64,000 nucleotides of DNA from Fluviicoccus keumensis (GCF_004217445.1 NZ_SHKX01000010.1:186001-250000), one strand, 5' to 3'; counted from the first letter of the stretch, positions 17,979 to 27,050 are shown. The notes: a model not told the origin generated them from the letters alone. Translations and numbers: made by a program.

Positions 17979-20030
17979 TCAGGAATACGGATCCTTAAGG
18001 CTGCGTTCCGCGCCTTTCGGCAAGGTTGCCAGAGCCGTCAGCGTGGTGCCGAAGGGGATGTTCAGCTTGGCCTTGGTGTTCACCGCCCAGCCGTTGGCGT
18101 CCAGGATCGGCGCCAGGTTGCGCTGGCGCAGCTTGAACCAGGCCACCACCATCGACGGCCCGGAAATCAGCAGCAACAACCCGGCGATGGCGATCGGCAT
18201 TTTCCACCACGCCAGCGCCAGAAAGCCGGAAATGACCGAGGCGATCGCGGTGCCAATGGCCCCCAGCGCCAGCCCGAGGGCGGCAAAGATGCCGGCGAAT
18301 CGCGCCACATCGAAAGGCGCGGGCGGCGTCTTCGGCGCGTCCTTGGCATCCTTGGGCGTCACGGCCGCCTGCTCGATCTTGGCGGTGCCGGTCGTGATAT
18401 GCACCGTCGCCTTGCTTTCTATCGCCTTGTCCTTGTCGGCCGCCATCTTCTGCAACTGCTCGGACACCATGCGGCTGATCCGGCGGTAGGGGCTCCAGAA
18501 AGCCTCGCGCACCGAGATCGCGTTTTCCACCAGCTTGACGACGGTGGCGTCCCAGTCATCGCCGTTACGGTCATAGAAAATGCCGTTGCGGCCGACAATC
18601 ATCTTGCCCGCCTCACCGGCGGTGAGCGCGGCGACAATGGTGATTTTCTCGGCGCTGCCCTTGCGCACGCAGTCGGCATAGATCAGGTAGGTGCCGCTCA
18701 GCCCGGCCATGGACGCATGCCGCCCCATGTCGTTGACCTTCACGCACAAATCACAGCTGCGGCCGTCGATATACAGGGTTCCGGCCTGAAAGACCGCCTT
18801 GTCGCGACGGGTATAGAAGTCGCTCAGCGACACGAAATTGTTGAGCAGGGTTTTCAGGTCGCGCTGATAGCGCACCAGGCGGTCCAGATCCACCAGGCTG
18901 TCTGCGGCGTCCGCGACCGCCAGATCGGCGGTCACCAGTTCCAGCAGCGCATCCATCACACCCGGGGCTGACAGGGCGGCCAGCCGTTCCTCGGCCAGGG
19001 CGGCCTGCGGCACGGCCGGCTTGGCGGCCTGCCAGTCCCGGTAAGCGCCAAAACGCTGCTTGATCGCGGACCAGGCAGCAGCGTCAAGCGAATGCAGGTT
19101 CATGCCCGTCAACGGGTCCGCCACCAATACCTTGAACGCGGCCAACCGGTCGCGCCAGGCGGGATTCACGCCCGACAACAGGTTCAGCGGCTGATCCGGG
19201 GCGATCAGCGACAACGGTAGGCGCGCCATGTCCTCACTGCTCAAGGTCAGCGCTTGCGCACCCAGACGGGCGAAATCATCCTCGCTGCCGTTCAGCGCCG
19301 ATTGTGCACGCTGGTCAAACCCGGCCAGTTGGGTGCGGGAAAAATAGTCATCAATCTTGGCCTCGACCGCCAGCAGCGCCTCACAGGCGGCCGGGGTAGC
19401 GTCCGCCAGCGGCTCGCTGACCTTCGCCCGCTGCCAGTCCGTCACCAGCGCCAGATCGGTAAAGAATTGGCGGATCAGCGCCTCGGTTACGCCGGGGTCG
19501 CCACTGCGATCGGTTTCGGAGCCGGTGCAGGCCAGAATATCGGTAATCGCCTCGGCCAGACCGGGTTCCGTCGCCATGGCGGCAGGCACGATGCCGTCGC
19601 CGTTGGGCATGGCCGGGGGAAATACCTTGGCCAGATCTTCGGTATCGGCGACGGTGACGGACGTGGCCTCACCCCGCCCCAAACGGGACAACAACTCCCC
19701 CGCCCCGGTCACCAGCTTGCGGCCGGCCTCGGTTCCGGCGTCAATCGCCAGCAGCGGCAGGCCGTTGCCGGACAACAGCACCGACTTGTCTTTCAACAGT
19801 GACAAAGACCAGCGCACCGCCTCCAGCAACTCCGGAGCGCGGATGCGGCCATCCTTGTCGGTATCAATATAGTCCAGCGTCCGGCTGTCCATCTCCAACC
19901 CACGGGTCGGGCAGGCCAATGCCGCCCAAAGTTTCTGGTCCAGCTCCGGCAAATTCTCCAGATCCTCGACCCGGTCAATGAACACCTGGTCAAAACCGCC
20001 GTAACGGATAAAACGCCAGTTATGGGCCAT
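17979..20030 (-). CDS. EF-hand membrane protein of unknown function
   Basis: A 683-residue protein opening MAHNWRFIRYGGFDQVFID. One canonical EF-hand loop is present at residues 56-67 (D-T-D-K-D-G-R-I-R-A-P-E), so calcium binding near the N-terminus is likely. The long middle is acidic and alanine-rich with no domain I recognise. RRDKAVFQAGTLYIDGRSCDLCVKVND and GKMIVGRNGIFYDRNGDDWDATV look like a conserved beta-rich core. Two hydrophobic helices near residues 585-620 and 625-645 place the end in the membrane, and no signal peptide is seen. The start at 20030 is favoured over upstream codons for its GGGAG and sensible N-terminus. Relatives are usually called EF-hand domain-containing protein; role unknown. 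Confidence 0.7.
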   Translation of the reverse strand: MAHNWRFIRYGGFDQVFIDRVEDLENLPELDQKLWAALACPTRGLEMDSRTLDYIDTDKDGRIRAPELLEAVRWSLSLLKDKSVLLSGNGLPLLAIDAGTEAGRKLVTGAGELLSRLGRGEATSVTVADTEDLAKVFPPAMPNGDGIVPAAMATEPGLAEAITDILACTGSETDRSGDPGVTEALIRQFFTDLALVTDWQRAKVSEPLADATPAACEALLAVEAKIDDYFSRTQLAGFDQRAQSALNGSEDDFARLGAQALTLSSEDMARLPLSLIAPDQPLNLLSGVNPAWRDRLAAFKVLVADPLTGMNLHSLDAAAWSAIKQRFGAYRDWQAAKPAVPQAALAEERLAALSAPGVMDALLELVTADLAVADAADSLVDLDRLVRYQRDLKTLLNNFVSLSDFYTRRDKAVFQAGTLYIDGRSCDLCVKVNDMGRHASMAGLSGTYLIYADCVRKGSAEKITIVAALTAGEAGKMIVGRNGIFYDRNGDDWDATVVKLVENAISVREAFWSPYRRISRMVSEQLQKMAADKDKAIESKATVHITTGTAKIEQAAVTPKDAKDAPKTPPAPFDVARFAGIFAALGLALGAIGTAIASVISGFLALAWWKMPIAIAGLLLLISGPSMVVAWFKLRQRNLAPILDANGWAVNTKAKLNIPFGTTLTALATLPKGAERSLKDPYS

Positions 20031-20113
20031 TCTTTGAATTCTCCCTGGAAGATACGCGGCTAAAAAGCATGGATTCGCCACTTTTACCGAATCAGCGGCG
20101 GACTGTGAAGCAT

Positions 20114-21076
20114 TTAAGCGGGTGATTGTTGCAGGAAATCCGTCAACAAGGCGTCAACGGGCGCACGGATGTCCTGACGTTCATTCGCCAGTTGGTGCGA
20201 CGCCTCCCGCAGTTGCAGGCTGACCACCACCCGGAAGCGGCTGCGGATGAACCGCCGGTTATAACGGCTGTTGACGGTGGAGTCCCGATCCCCCTGCACC
20301 AGCCAGACCGGGAAATCGGTTGCCGGAAAACGGTGCAGGTGCGGCACCCATCGCCGCAGGGCATTGATCCACCCTACCGGCATCCAGTGGGACTGCAGGG
20401 GATCCTGCCGCCGCACAAAGTCCAGAAAACTGTCGTCACTGGTATTACGGCGGAAATTGCGCGGCATGGCCGTGCGCAGCGCCCCCACCAGCCAGAACGC
20501 CCCCCGTATCTGCCACCACTGGAACGGTGTCGGCAACACCAGCGGCGCCAGCAGGAACAACCGCTCAAACGCGGGCGGACGTCCATCCTGCAAGGACTGC
20601 AAGACATGTTCCATCAGGATGCCGCCGCCCGTGCTTTGCCCCATGCCCAGCCAGGGCCGGGGCGCTGACGTCGCCACCCGCGCCATCAGCCGGTCAAGGA
20701 TGATCTGGTATTCGCTGAAATCCCGGATGCCCGCCCGCACCCCGCTCGACAGGCCGTGCCCCGGAAGATCATGCAGCACCACGGCATAGCCCAGCGACAG
20801 AATATACGGCAGCAATTGCGGGTAGAGGCCGCTATGCTCCAGATAGCCATGCACGATAAACAGCGTGCCGCGACAGCGCTCGGGCCGGAAATAATGCACC
20901 AGTATCCGGTAGCCGGCAGCTTCAAGCCAGCCGCCCGCATGCGTCAGTCCAACCTGCCTCCGCTCTTCGTCCAACGCATAATAGCGGCTGTAATCGTCCG
21001 CCGGACCGGCAACGGGCCATGCCTGATCCGGATCGAACATCGGCATGACGGCGCGAACGGCATCAGGATGAAACAT
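20114..21076 (-). CDS. alpha/beta hydrolase (monoacylglycerol-lipase-like)
   Basis: A 320-residue serine hydrolase of the Hydrolase_4 group that includes lysophospholipases and monoglyceride lipases. RGTLFIVHGYLEHSGLY gives the oxyanion-hole HG, AVVLHDLPGHGLSSG is typical, and the nucleophile elbow is GMGQSTGGG. LVQGDRDSTV holds the acid Asp and LREASHQLANE the catalytic His. No signal peptide, so cytoplasmic. It is divergent from a fatty-acid-hydroxylase-like gene, which hints at lipid metabolism; the substrate is not shown by sequence. ATG at 21076 is used, though the TCCCGGGGA upstream gives only a weak ribosome site. Confidence 0.82.
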   Translation of the reverse strand: MFHPDAVRAVMPMFDPDQAWPVAGPADDYSRYYALDEERRQVGLTHAGGWLEAAGYRILVHYFRPERCRGTLFIVHGYLEHSGLYPQLLPYILSLGYAVVLHDLPGHGLSSGVRAGIRDFSEYQIILDRLMARVATSAPRPWLGMGQSTGGGILMEHVLQSLQDGRPPAFERLFLLAPLVLPTPFQWWQIRGAFWLVGALRTAMPRNFRRNTSDDSFLDFVRRQDPLQSHWMPVGWINALRRWVPHLHRFPATDFPVWLVQGDRDSTVNSRYNRRFIRSRFRVVVSLQLREASHQLANERQDIRAPVDALLTDFLQQSPA

Positions 21077-21127
21077 GACGTCTCCCGGGGATTACCACAG
21101 AGGGGAACTCCCGTTTTTGGCACAAAA

Positions 21128-21177
21128 TGTCAAGTCAGGTTGACAGCCAGTGCTATGCTGAATCCAGTACGAACGTA
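21128..21177. promoter_or_regulatory. operator-like inverted repeats in a divergent intergenic region
   Basis: TGTCAA-GTCAGG-TTGACA (21128-21145) has perfect six-base arms, and GTACG-AA-CGTAC (21166-21177) has perfect five-base arms. Both lie between the divergent hydrolase and fatty-acid-hydroxylase-like genes. A dimeric regulator site is possible; no regulator gene is adjacent. Confidence 0.35.
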
Positions 21178-21239
21178 CCTGGATGACGGCGACACCGGAA
21201 TGTCTGGTTTCCCGCAAGTATAGCCACACAGGTGAAGTT

Positions 21240-21905
21240 ATGATTGGTATTCCCATTGGCCTGCTCGCCTCGAACGCGACGGAATGGTATCTGCACAAAT
21301 ACGCCCTGCACGGCGTCCCGAAACCGGAGGGCGGGCGCAAGTCCATTTCCGAACCGTTCATGAAACGACACTGGAGCCATCATCGCCGGGTACGGCTGCA
21401 GAAATACCGCGATGACGACCTGTACGCCGATTTCAACAACAGCCCCGACGCCAAGGCCGAGGTCGCCGCGCTGCTCAAGCTGTGCGCCGCCACCGGCGTG
21501 GTTTTTCCGGTTGCCCCCTTCTTTACCCTGACCACTTGGTATTGCGCGTGGAATTACTGGCATGTCCACAGCCAGTCCCACCTGGATACGGAATGGGGCA
21601 AGAAGAAGATTCCCTGGCACTACGACCACCACATGAACACCAACCAGGACGCCAACTGGTGCGTGACCAAGCCCTGGTTCGACTACATCATGGGTACGCG
21701 CGTCATCAGCTCGGAAGACCTCAAGGAATCAAATCCGCTGGGCATTCCGCTGCCAAAGTTCGTGGAAGACCGCCTGAACGCGCTGGCGCGCAAGTACGCG
21801 CCGCGCGCTTTCGAGAAACTGGACGCCAACCTGGCTGAAGAAGCCCGCAAGCGCGCCCAGGGACTCGATGAAGCCATGCCCGATTTCGGTCAGCAGGCTG
21901 CCTAG
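21240..21905 (+). CDS. fatty-acid-hydroxylase/sterol-desaturase-like protein
   Basis: A 221-residue protein with the histidine clusters of the membrane di-iron hydroxylases: HKYALH, HWSHH, HVHSQSH and HYDHHMNTNQDANW. These bind two irons and oxidise lipid or carotenoid substrates with oxygen. Hydrophobic segments are modest (residues 1-20 and about 72-100), so it is a compact member. The ATG at 21240 is set by AGGTGA at good spacing. The final 60 residues are charged and helical with no His cluster. Its substrate is unknown; the divergent lipase-like gene suggests a lipid. Confidence 0.75.
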   Translation: MIGIPIGLLASNATEWYLHKYALHGVPKPEGGRKSISEPFMKRHWSHHRRVRLQKYRDDDLYADFNNSPDAKAEVAALLKLCAATGVVFPVAPFFTLTTWYCAWNYWHVHSQSHLDTEWGKKKIPWHYDHHMNTNQDANWCVTKPWFDYIMGTRVISSEDLKESNPLGIPLPKFVEDRLNALARKYAPRAFEKLDANLAEEARKRAQGLDEAMPDFGQQAA

Positions 21906-21908
21906 TTC

Positions 21909-22199
21909 CTAGAAGGCAATCCGGTCCCGGTTGCTGTCGATCAGCGCCGGGCCGAACCCCTTGACCGCATCCAGCTGCTGCAAGTTGGTGAATTTCCCTT
22001 TTTCAGACCGCCAGCGGACAATCGCCTCCGCCTTGGCCTGACCCACTCCCTTCAGTTTTGACGCCAGCGTGGCCGCATCGGCCGTGTTGATGTTGACCTT
22101 GTCCGTCCCGGTTGCTACAGCGGGCTCGCAAGCCGCCAATGACCCGCAAATACCCAGCCAGCCGATCAAAATCCCCCGAAAAAGGGAGCCATTCCGCAT
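21909..22199 (-). CDS. ComEA-like helix-hairpin-helix protein, possible lipoprotein
   Basis: A 96-residue exported DNA-binding protein with two helix-hairpin-helix units: NINTADAATLASKLKGVGQAKAEAI and LQQLDAVKGFGPALIDSNRDRI. ComEA-type proteins bind DNA in the periplasm during uptake, often pulled in by type IV pili. The leader ends GSLAAC-E, which fits a lipobox, so it may be anchored to a membrane. The ATG at 22199 lies 15 bases after AAGGAG; a GTG at 22205 has better spacing (nine bases) and adds two residues, so the start is uncertain. It lies beside pilBCD but on the other strand, three bases from the hydroxylase-like gene. Confidence 0.82.
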   Translation of the reverse strand: MRNGSLFRGILIGWLGICGSLAACEPAVATGTDKVNINTADAATLASKLKGVGQAKAEAIVRWRSEKGKFTNLQQLDAVKGFGPALIDSNRDRIAF

Positions 22200-22292
22200 A
22201 ATCACAACACTGCACTCCTTGTCTGTGAGCAATTCCGTCTACAATGCAGGCATTACTCCAAGCGCCCCTCCGTGAAATTAAAGGTGCGATGC

Positions 22293-22322
22293 TTGGCGTA
22301 TATGCCGGATTTGATTTATATT
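22293..22322 (+). promoter_or_regulatory. candidate sigma-70 promoter for pilB
   Basis: TTGGCG (22293-22298) and TATATT (22317-22322) are separated by 18 bases and end 58 bases before the pilB start. Each hexamer has mismatches to consensus. I looked for a sigma-54 GG-N10-GC element and did not find one. Confidence 0.35.
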
Positions 22323-22380
22323 CCAGAATCTTAGCATTGTTTCCTCACCAAGAAATACAACAACGGCAGCAGGTACCAGC

Positions 22381-24111
22381 ATGGCAGTGTCACCGTCCGC
22401 ACCCACCACATCCTTTGGAGGCTTGGCCAAGCGCCTGGTCATGGAGGGCGTAGTCGATGCCAACGCCATGCAGAAAGCACTGACCGAATCGCAACGGGAA
22501 CAGGCCTCGCTCGTCACCTATCTCGTCAATAACAAGCTGGCCAAGCCCGCCCAGGTGGCCTGGACCATGGCCGACGAGTTCGGCGACCCGCTGATCGATC
22601 TCGAACTGCTGGACCCCGAGGTGATCCCCAAGGACATCCTCGACGAAAAAATCATCAAGAAATACAATGCCTTGCCCATTTTCAAACGCGGCAAGCGCAT
22701 TTTCGTCGCCATGAGCGACCCGACCCGGCTCGACGCCATAGACGCCATCCGGTTCAATACCGGCATGACGGTCGAAACCATCGTCGCCGAGGAAGACCGG
22801 CTGCTGAAGCTGATCGAACGCATCATGGAAGGCAACAGCAACGCCGCCTTCCAGGGGCTGGATGACGACCTGGAGAACCTGGACATCTCCGGCGGCGAAG
22901 AGGATTCCGCCGCCAAGGATGGCGGCTCCTCCTCGGCCGAGGATGACGCCCCCATCGTCAAATACATCAACAAGATCCTGCTCGACGCCATCAAGATGGG
23001 GGCGTCCGACTTGCACTTCGAACCCTACGAAAAGTCCTACCGCATCCGTTTCCGGGTCGATGGCGTGCTGCGCGAGATCACCCGCCCGCCCGTGCAGCTC
23101 TCCACCAAGCTGTCAGCGCGACTGAAGGTCATGTCGCAGATGGACATTTCCGAACGCCGGGTACCGCAGGACGGCCGTATCAAGCTGAAGCTCTCCAAGA
23201 CACGGGCCATCGACTTCCGGGTCAACTCGATGCCCACCCTGTTCGGCGAGAAGCTCTGCTTGCGTATCCTTGACCCCTCCAGCGCCTCGCTGGGCATTGA
23301 CATGCTGGGTTATGAGCCAGACCAAAAGGCCCTGTTCATGGGCGCATTGGACAAGCCGCAGGGCATGTTGCTGATCACCGGCCCCACCGGTTCCGGCAAG
23401 ACCGTGTCGCTCTACACCGGTCTCAATATCCTCAATACCGTGGAAAACAACATCTCCACCGCCGAGGATCCGGTCGAAATCAACCTTGAAGGCATCAATC
23501 AAGTCAACGTGAACCCGAAAGTGGGCCTCACTTTCGCTTCGGCCCTGAAAGCCTTCCTGCGTCAGGATCCGGAAATCATCATGATCGGTGAAATCCGGGA
23601 TCTCGAAACCGCCGAGATTGCGGTCAAGGCCGCCCAGACCGGTCACATGGTGATGTCCACCCTGCACACCAACAGCGCCCCGGAAACCCTGACCCGCCTG
23701 CGCAACATGGGCGTCCCTTCGTTCAACATCGCCACATCCGTCAACCTGGTCATCGCCCAGCGCCTGGCCCGTCGCCTCTGCAGCGCCTGCAAAAAGCCGA
23801 TGGATGTCCCCCGCGCCAGCTTGCTGGAAATGGGCTTTACCGACGAAGACCTCGCCACCGGTTTTACCATCTATGAGCCGGTCGGATGCGACCAGTGCCG
23901 GGACGGCTATAAAGGCCGGGTCGGCATTTACGAAGTCATGAAAGTAACGCCGAAGATTGCCCGGATCATCATGGAAGAAGGTAACTCCATCCAGATCGCC
24001 GAGGCCTCCAAGGCGGAAGGATTCCCGGACCTTCGCCGTTCCGGATTAAAAAAAGCAATGGCTGGCGTCACCAGCCTGACTGAAATCAACCGGGTAACCG
24101 GTGTCGATTAA
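22381..24111 (+). CDS. pilB: type IV pilus extension ATPase PilB
   Basis: A 576-residue hexameric motor that powers pilin polymerisation from the cytoplasmic face. An MshEN/T2SSE N-terminal domain covers about residues 10-150, followed by an acidic linker DDDLENLDISGGEEDSAAKDGG. The Walker A motif is GPTGSGKT (residues 334-341); the Asp box is EIIMIGEIRDLETAEIAVKAAQTGH; and a tetracysteine zinc site is seen in CSACKKPMD and CDQCRDGYKGR. Length and order match PilB of Pseudomonas (566). First gene of pilB-pilC-pilD-coaE-yacG. Confidence 0.97.
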   Translation: MAVSPSAPTTSFGGLAKRLVMEGVVDANAMQKALTESQREQASLVTYLVNNKLAKPAQVAWTMADEFGDPLIDLELLDPEVIPKDILDEKIIKKYNALPIFKRGKRIFVAMSDPTRLDAIDAIRFNTGMTVETIVAEEDRLLKLIERIMEGNSNAAFQGLDDDLENLDISGGEEDSAAKDGGSSSAEDDAPIVKYINKILLDAIKMGASDLHFEPYEKSYRIRFRVDGVLREITRPPVQLSTKLSARLKVMSQMDISERRVPQDGRIKLKLSKTRAIDFRVNSMPTLFGEKLCLRILDPSSASLGIDMLGYEPDQKALFMGALDKPQGMLLITGPTGSGKTVSLYTGLNILNTVENNISTAEDPVEINLEGINQVNVNPKVGLTFASALKAFLRQDPEIIMIGEIRDLETAEIAVKAAQTGHMVMSTLHTNSAPETLTRLRNMGVPSFNIATSVNLVIAQRLARRLCSACKKPMDVPRASLLEMGFTDEDLATGFTIYEPVGCDQCRDGYKGRVGIYEVMKVTPKIARIIMEEGNSIQIAEASKAEGFPDLRRSGLKKAMAGVTSLTEINRVTGVD

Positions 24112-24127
24112 CCGAGTGTGACCGAAA

Positions 24128-25351
24128 ATGGCAGCTAACAAACCGGAAACCATGCTGAACTTCGCCTACCAAGGCAAGGATAAGCGCGGTCAAAAAACAA
24201 AAGGCGAGATTTCGGGCAAGAATATCGCCCTGGCCAAGGCCCAGTTGCGCAAGCAAGGCATCACTGTTGAAAAAATCCATAAAAAGAGCGCCGCCGTCGG
24301 GTTCAAACGGGCCAAGAAAATCACCCCGATGGATATCGCGATTTTTACCCGGCAGCTGGCAACCATGATGAAAGCCGGGGTTCCACTGGTGCAGTCCTTC
24401 GAAATCGTGGCGGAAGGCCTTGATAACGAGTCCATGCGCACCGTGGTGCTGGGCATCAAGAATGAAGTTGAGGGCGGCAGCACCTTTGCCGCCGCATTGC
24501 GCAAATACCCGCTGCTGTTCGATGAACTGTTCTGTAACCTGGTTAACTCCGGCGAACAGTCCGGTGCGCTGGAAACCATGCTGGACCGCGTCGCCCAGTA
24601 CAAGGAAAAGAGCGAACTGCTGAAGCAGAAGATCAAGAAAGCGCTGAAATACCCCATTACGGTTATCATCGTCGCCGTGATCGTCACCGTGATCCTGCTG
24701 CTGAAGGTGGTGCCCGTGTTCCAGAGCCTGTTCGAAGGCTTCGGTGCCGAACTGCCCGCCTTCACCCAGATGGTGGTGAACATGTCCAAGTGGATGCAGA
24801 ATTACTGGTTTGTCGCACTGATCATTGTCGTCGGCGGCTTTGGTGCGTTCTTTGAGGCCAAGAAACGGATACCTGCCTTCAATGACATGCTGGACCGGAT
24901 GCTGCTGAAAATGCCCATTGTTGGTGATCTGGCCTATAAATCCACGGTTGCCCGCTTCTCCCGGACCCTGGCCACGACCTTTGCCGCCGGTGTGCCGCTG
25001 ATTGACGCCTTGGTGGCTTGCGCAGGGGCTGCCGGCAATGTGGTTTACAAAGACGCCATCCTCAAGATTCGCGACGATGTCGCCACCGGCCAACAACTCG
25101 GGTTCGCCATGAGGCAGACCGGTATCTTCCCCTCCATGGCGTTGCAGATGGTGGCCATCGGTGAAGAGTCCGGCGCCCTGGACTCCATGCTGGAAAAAGT
25201 CGCGACCTACTTCGAAAATGAAGTCGACAACGCGGTTGACGGCCTGACTTCCATGATGGAACCGCTGATCATGGCCATCCTCGGCGTTCTGGTCGGCGGC
25301 CTGGTTATCGCCATGTACCTGCCAATCTTCCAGATGGGTTCCGTGGTGTAA
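24128..25351 (+). CDS. pilC: type IV pilus platform protein PilC
   Basis: A 407-residue inner-membrane platform protein with two T2SSF repeats. It couples PilB and PilT motion to the growing pilus base. The repeats begin at FTRQLATMMKAGVPLVQSFEIV and FSRTLATTFAAGVPLIDALV, each followed by a long helix. Membrane segments lie near residues 178-200, 228-245 and 380-402. It starts 16 bases after pilB and has the usual length (Pseudomonas PilC 406). Confidence 0.97.
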   Translation: MAANKPETMLNFAYQGKDKRGQKTKGEISGKNIALAKAQLRKQGITVEKIHKKSAAVGFKRAKKITPMDIAIFTRQLATMMKAGVPLVQSFEIVAEGLDNESMRTVVLGIKNEVEGGSTFAAALRKYPLLFDELFCNLVNSGEQSGALETMLDRVAQYKEKSELLKQKIKKALKYPITVIIVAVIVTVILLLKVVPVFQSLFEGFGAELPAFTQMVVNMSKWMQNYWFVALIIVVGGFGAFFEAKKRIPAFNDMLDRMLLKMPIVGDLAYKSTVARFSRTLATTFAAGVPLIDALVACAGAAGNVVYKDAILKIRDDVATGQQLGFAMRQTGIFPSMALQMVAIGEESGALDSMLEKVATYFENEVDNAVDGLTSMMEPLIMAILGVLVGGLVIAMYLPIFQMGSVV

Positions 25352-25359
25352 TTCCGCTC

Positions 25360-26214
25360 ATGCCCGAACTCATGGCCGCCAGCCCCCTGCTTGCAGGGGG
25401 CCTCGTTTTTCTGCTGGGGCTCTGCATCGGCAGTTTCCTGAATGTTGTCATCTATCGCCTCCCGGTCATGCTTGACCGGGAATGGCGGCGGCAAGCCTGT
25501 GAAGTTCTGGAGTTGCCTACTCCCGAGACTCCCCGCTTCAACCTGATGACGCCTCCTTCCCGGTGTCCGAAATGCGGCCACGCCATTACCGCCGTGGAGA
25601 ACATCCCGGTGATCAGCTGGCTGGCGTTGCGAGGACGATGCCGAGGCTGCGGAACATCGATTTCCGCCCGTTACCCGCTGGTGGAACTGGCCACCGCCCT
25701 GCTCTCGCTGCTGGTTTTCGCCGTATTCGGCCCCACCGGCAAGATGTTGGCGGCGCTCGCACTGACCTGGTGTCTGGTGGCGCTGACCATGATCGACTTC
25801 GACACGCAGCTGCTGCCTGACGTAATGACCCTGCCCTTGCTTTGGGCCGGACTGCTGGTCAATTATCACGGCCTCATTGTCAATCTGGACCAAGCGGTGC
25901 TGGGCGCGGCATTCGGCTACCTGTCGCTATGGAGCGTCTACTGGGCCTTCAAACTGGCGACCGGCAAGGAAGGTATGGGTTATGGCGACTTCAAGCTGCT
26001 GGCGGCGCTGGGGGCCTGGCTTGGGCCCATGCAGCTACCGCTGATCATCCTGATGTCCTCGCTGGTCGGCTCCATTATCGGCGGCGCTTACCTGGCCATC
26101 CGCAAGCAGAACCTGCCCTTCGCTTTCGGGCCCTATCTGGCCATCGCCGGCTTCATCGCCCTGCTCGGCGGCCCGGAAATCATCACCTGGTATCTGGGAA
26201 CCTGGAAGCACTGA
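25360..26214 (+). CDS. pilD: prepilin peptidase/N-methyltransferase PilD
   Basis: A 284-residue inner-membrane aspartic protease that cleaves the prepilin leader and methylates the new N-terminal Phe; it usually also serves type II secretion. The cytoplasmic loop carries two CxxC pairs (CPKCG and CRGCG) and the catalytic aspartates lie in MIDFDTQLLPD and GMGYGDFKLLAALGAWLG. About seven to eight membrane helices. It begins nine bases after pilC. The short FLNVVIYRLP signature near the N-terminus is typical. Confidence 0.97.
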   Translation: MPELMAASPLLAGGLVFLLGLCIGSFLNVVIYRLPVMLDREWRRQACEVLELPTPETPRFNLMTPPSRCPKCGHAITAVENIPVISWLALRGRCRGCGTSISARYPLVELATALLSLLVFAVFGPTGKMLAALALTWCLVALTMIDFDTQLLPDVMTLPLLWAGLLVNYHGLIVNLDQAVLGAAFGYLSLWSVYWAFKLATGKEGMGYGDFKLLAALGAWLGPMQLPLIILMSSLVGSIIGGAYLAIRKQNLPFAFGPYLAIAGFIALLGGPEIITWYLGTWKH

Positions 26215-26217
26215 CTC

Positions 26218-26826
26218 ATGCTGATTATCGGTTTGACCGGCGGCATCGGCAGCGGCAAGACACTGGCCAGTGACTATCTGGCGGAGAAAGGAATTGATGT
26301 GGTCGATGCCGACCGGGTGGCGCGCGAGATCGTGGAGCCCGGCGAACCGGCGCTGGCCGCGATTGCCGCCCATTTTGGCGTGGAGGTCCTGCAGGCCGAC
26401 GGCTCGCTGAACCGCGCGGCGCTGCGGGCGCGGGTGTTTGCCGATCCGGCCGAACGATCTGTTCTGGAAGCCATCACCCACCCGGCCATCCGCGCTCGCA
26501 TCCTGCTCCATCTGCAAGCCGCGACCTCGCCCTATGTTTTGCTGGTCTCCCCTCTCCTGTTCGAGACCGGTCAAGCGGATTTCTGCCAACGCACGGTCGT
26601 CATTGATGCCGACGAATCCGCGCAGAAAGCCCGGGCATCCTCTCGGGACGGCGTGAGCGAGACCCAGATCGCCAGCATCATCGCCGCCCAGATGCCGCGA
26701 TCAGAACGGCTGCGCCGGTCCGATGATATTGTCGTCAACCATGGCGCGCCCGACGACCTCTATCTGCAACTGGACGACCTGCACCAGAAGTATCTGGAAC
26801 TGGCGGCGGAGCTGAATCATGGCTGA
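26218..26826 (+). CDS. coaE: dephospho-CoA kinase
   Basis: A 202-residue P-loop kinase for the last step of coenzyme A synthesis, phosphorylating the 3'-OH of dephospho-CoA. IGLTGGIGSGKT is the Walker A motif; VVDADRVAREIVEPGEPAL and LLVSPLLFETG are standard CoaE segments. It starts four bases after pilD, a linkage conserved across proteobacteria. Many betaproteobacteria carry zapD between coaE and yacG; here there is none. Confidence 0.96.
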   Translation: MLIIGLTGGIGSGKTLASDYLAEKGIDVVDADRVAREIVEPGEPALAAIAAHFGVEVLQADGSLNRAALRARVFADPAERSVLEAITHPAIRARILLHLQAATSPYVLLVSPLLFETGQADFCQRTVVIDADESAQKARASSRDGVSETQIASIIAAQMPRSERLRRSDDIVVNHGAPDDLYLQLDDLHQKYLELAAELNHG

Positions 26827-27022
26827 ATCCCCAAGGCCGACCGGCTTTCCCTGCCCCCAATGCGGCAAGCCTTCGCGCTGGACCGACAACCCGTATCGCC
26901 CGTTCTGTTGCGAGCGTTGCAAGCTGATCGATCTGGGGGGCTGGGCCAGCGAGGATTACCGGATACCGCTGGGCCGGGGTAATGACTTCAACCCCGAACC
27001 CGCATCTGCCGAAGAAGACTGA
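26819..27022 (+). CDS. yacG: DNA gyrase inhibitor YacG
   Basis: A 67-residue zinc-ribbon protein with four Cys: CPQCGK and FCCERCKLIDLGGW. YacG binds GyrB and blocks gyrase DNA binding in E. coli. The reading overlaps the end of coaE by eight bases, with GGAG seven bases upstream of the ATG. The acidic tail PEPASAEED is normal. Last gene of the pilB operon. Confidence 0.95.
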   Translation: MAESPRPTGFPCPQCGKPSRWTDNPYRPFCCERCKLIDLGGWASEDYRIPLGRGNDFNPEPASAEED

Positions 27023-27050
27023 ACCACGACGGCCGTGACCGGCCGCCGGC

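Noticed and set aside
22233..22380. Sigma-54 promoter before pilB
   Set aside because: No GG-N10-GC pair with suitable flanks was found; a sigma-70-like pair fits better.
27028..27048. Terminator between yacG and the DUF4403 gene
   Set aside because: CGGCCG-TGAC-CGGCCG can pair, but no T run follows on either strand and the half-sites are self-complementary.
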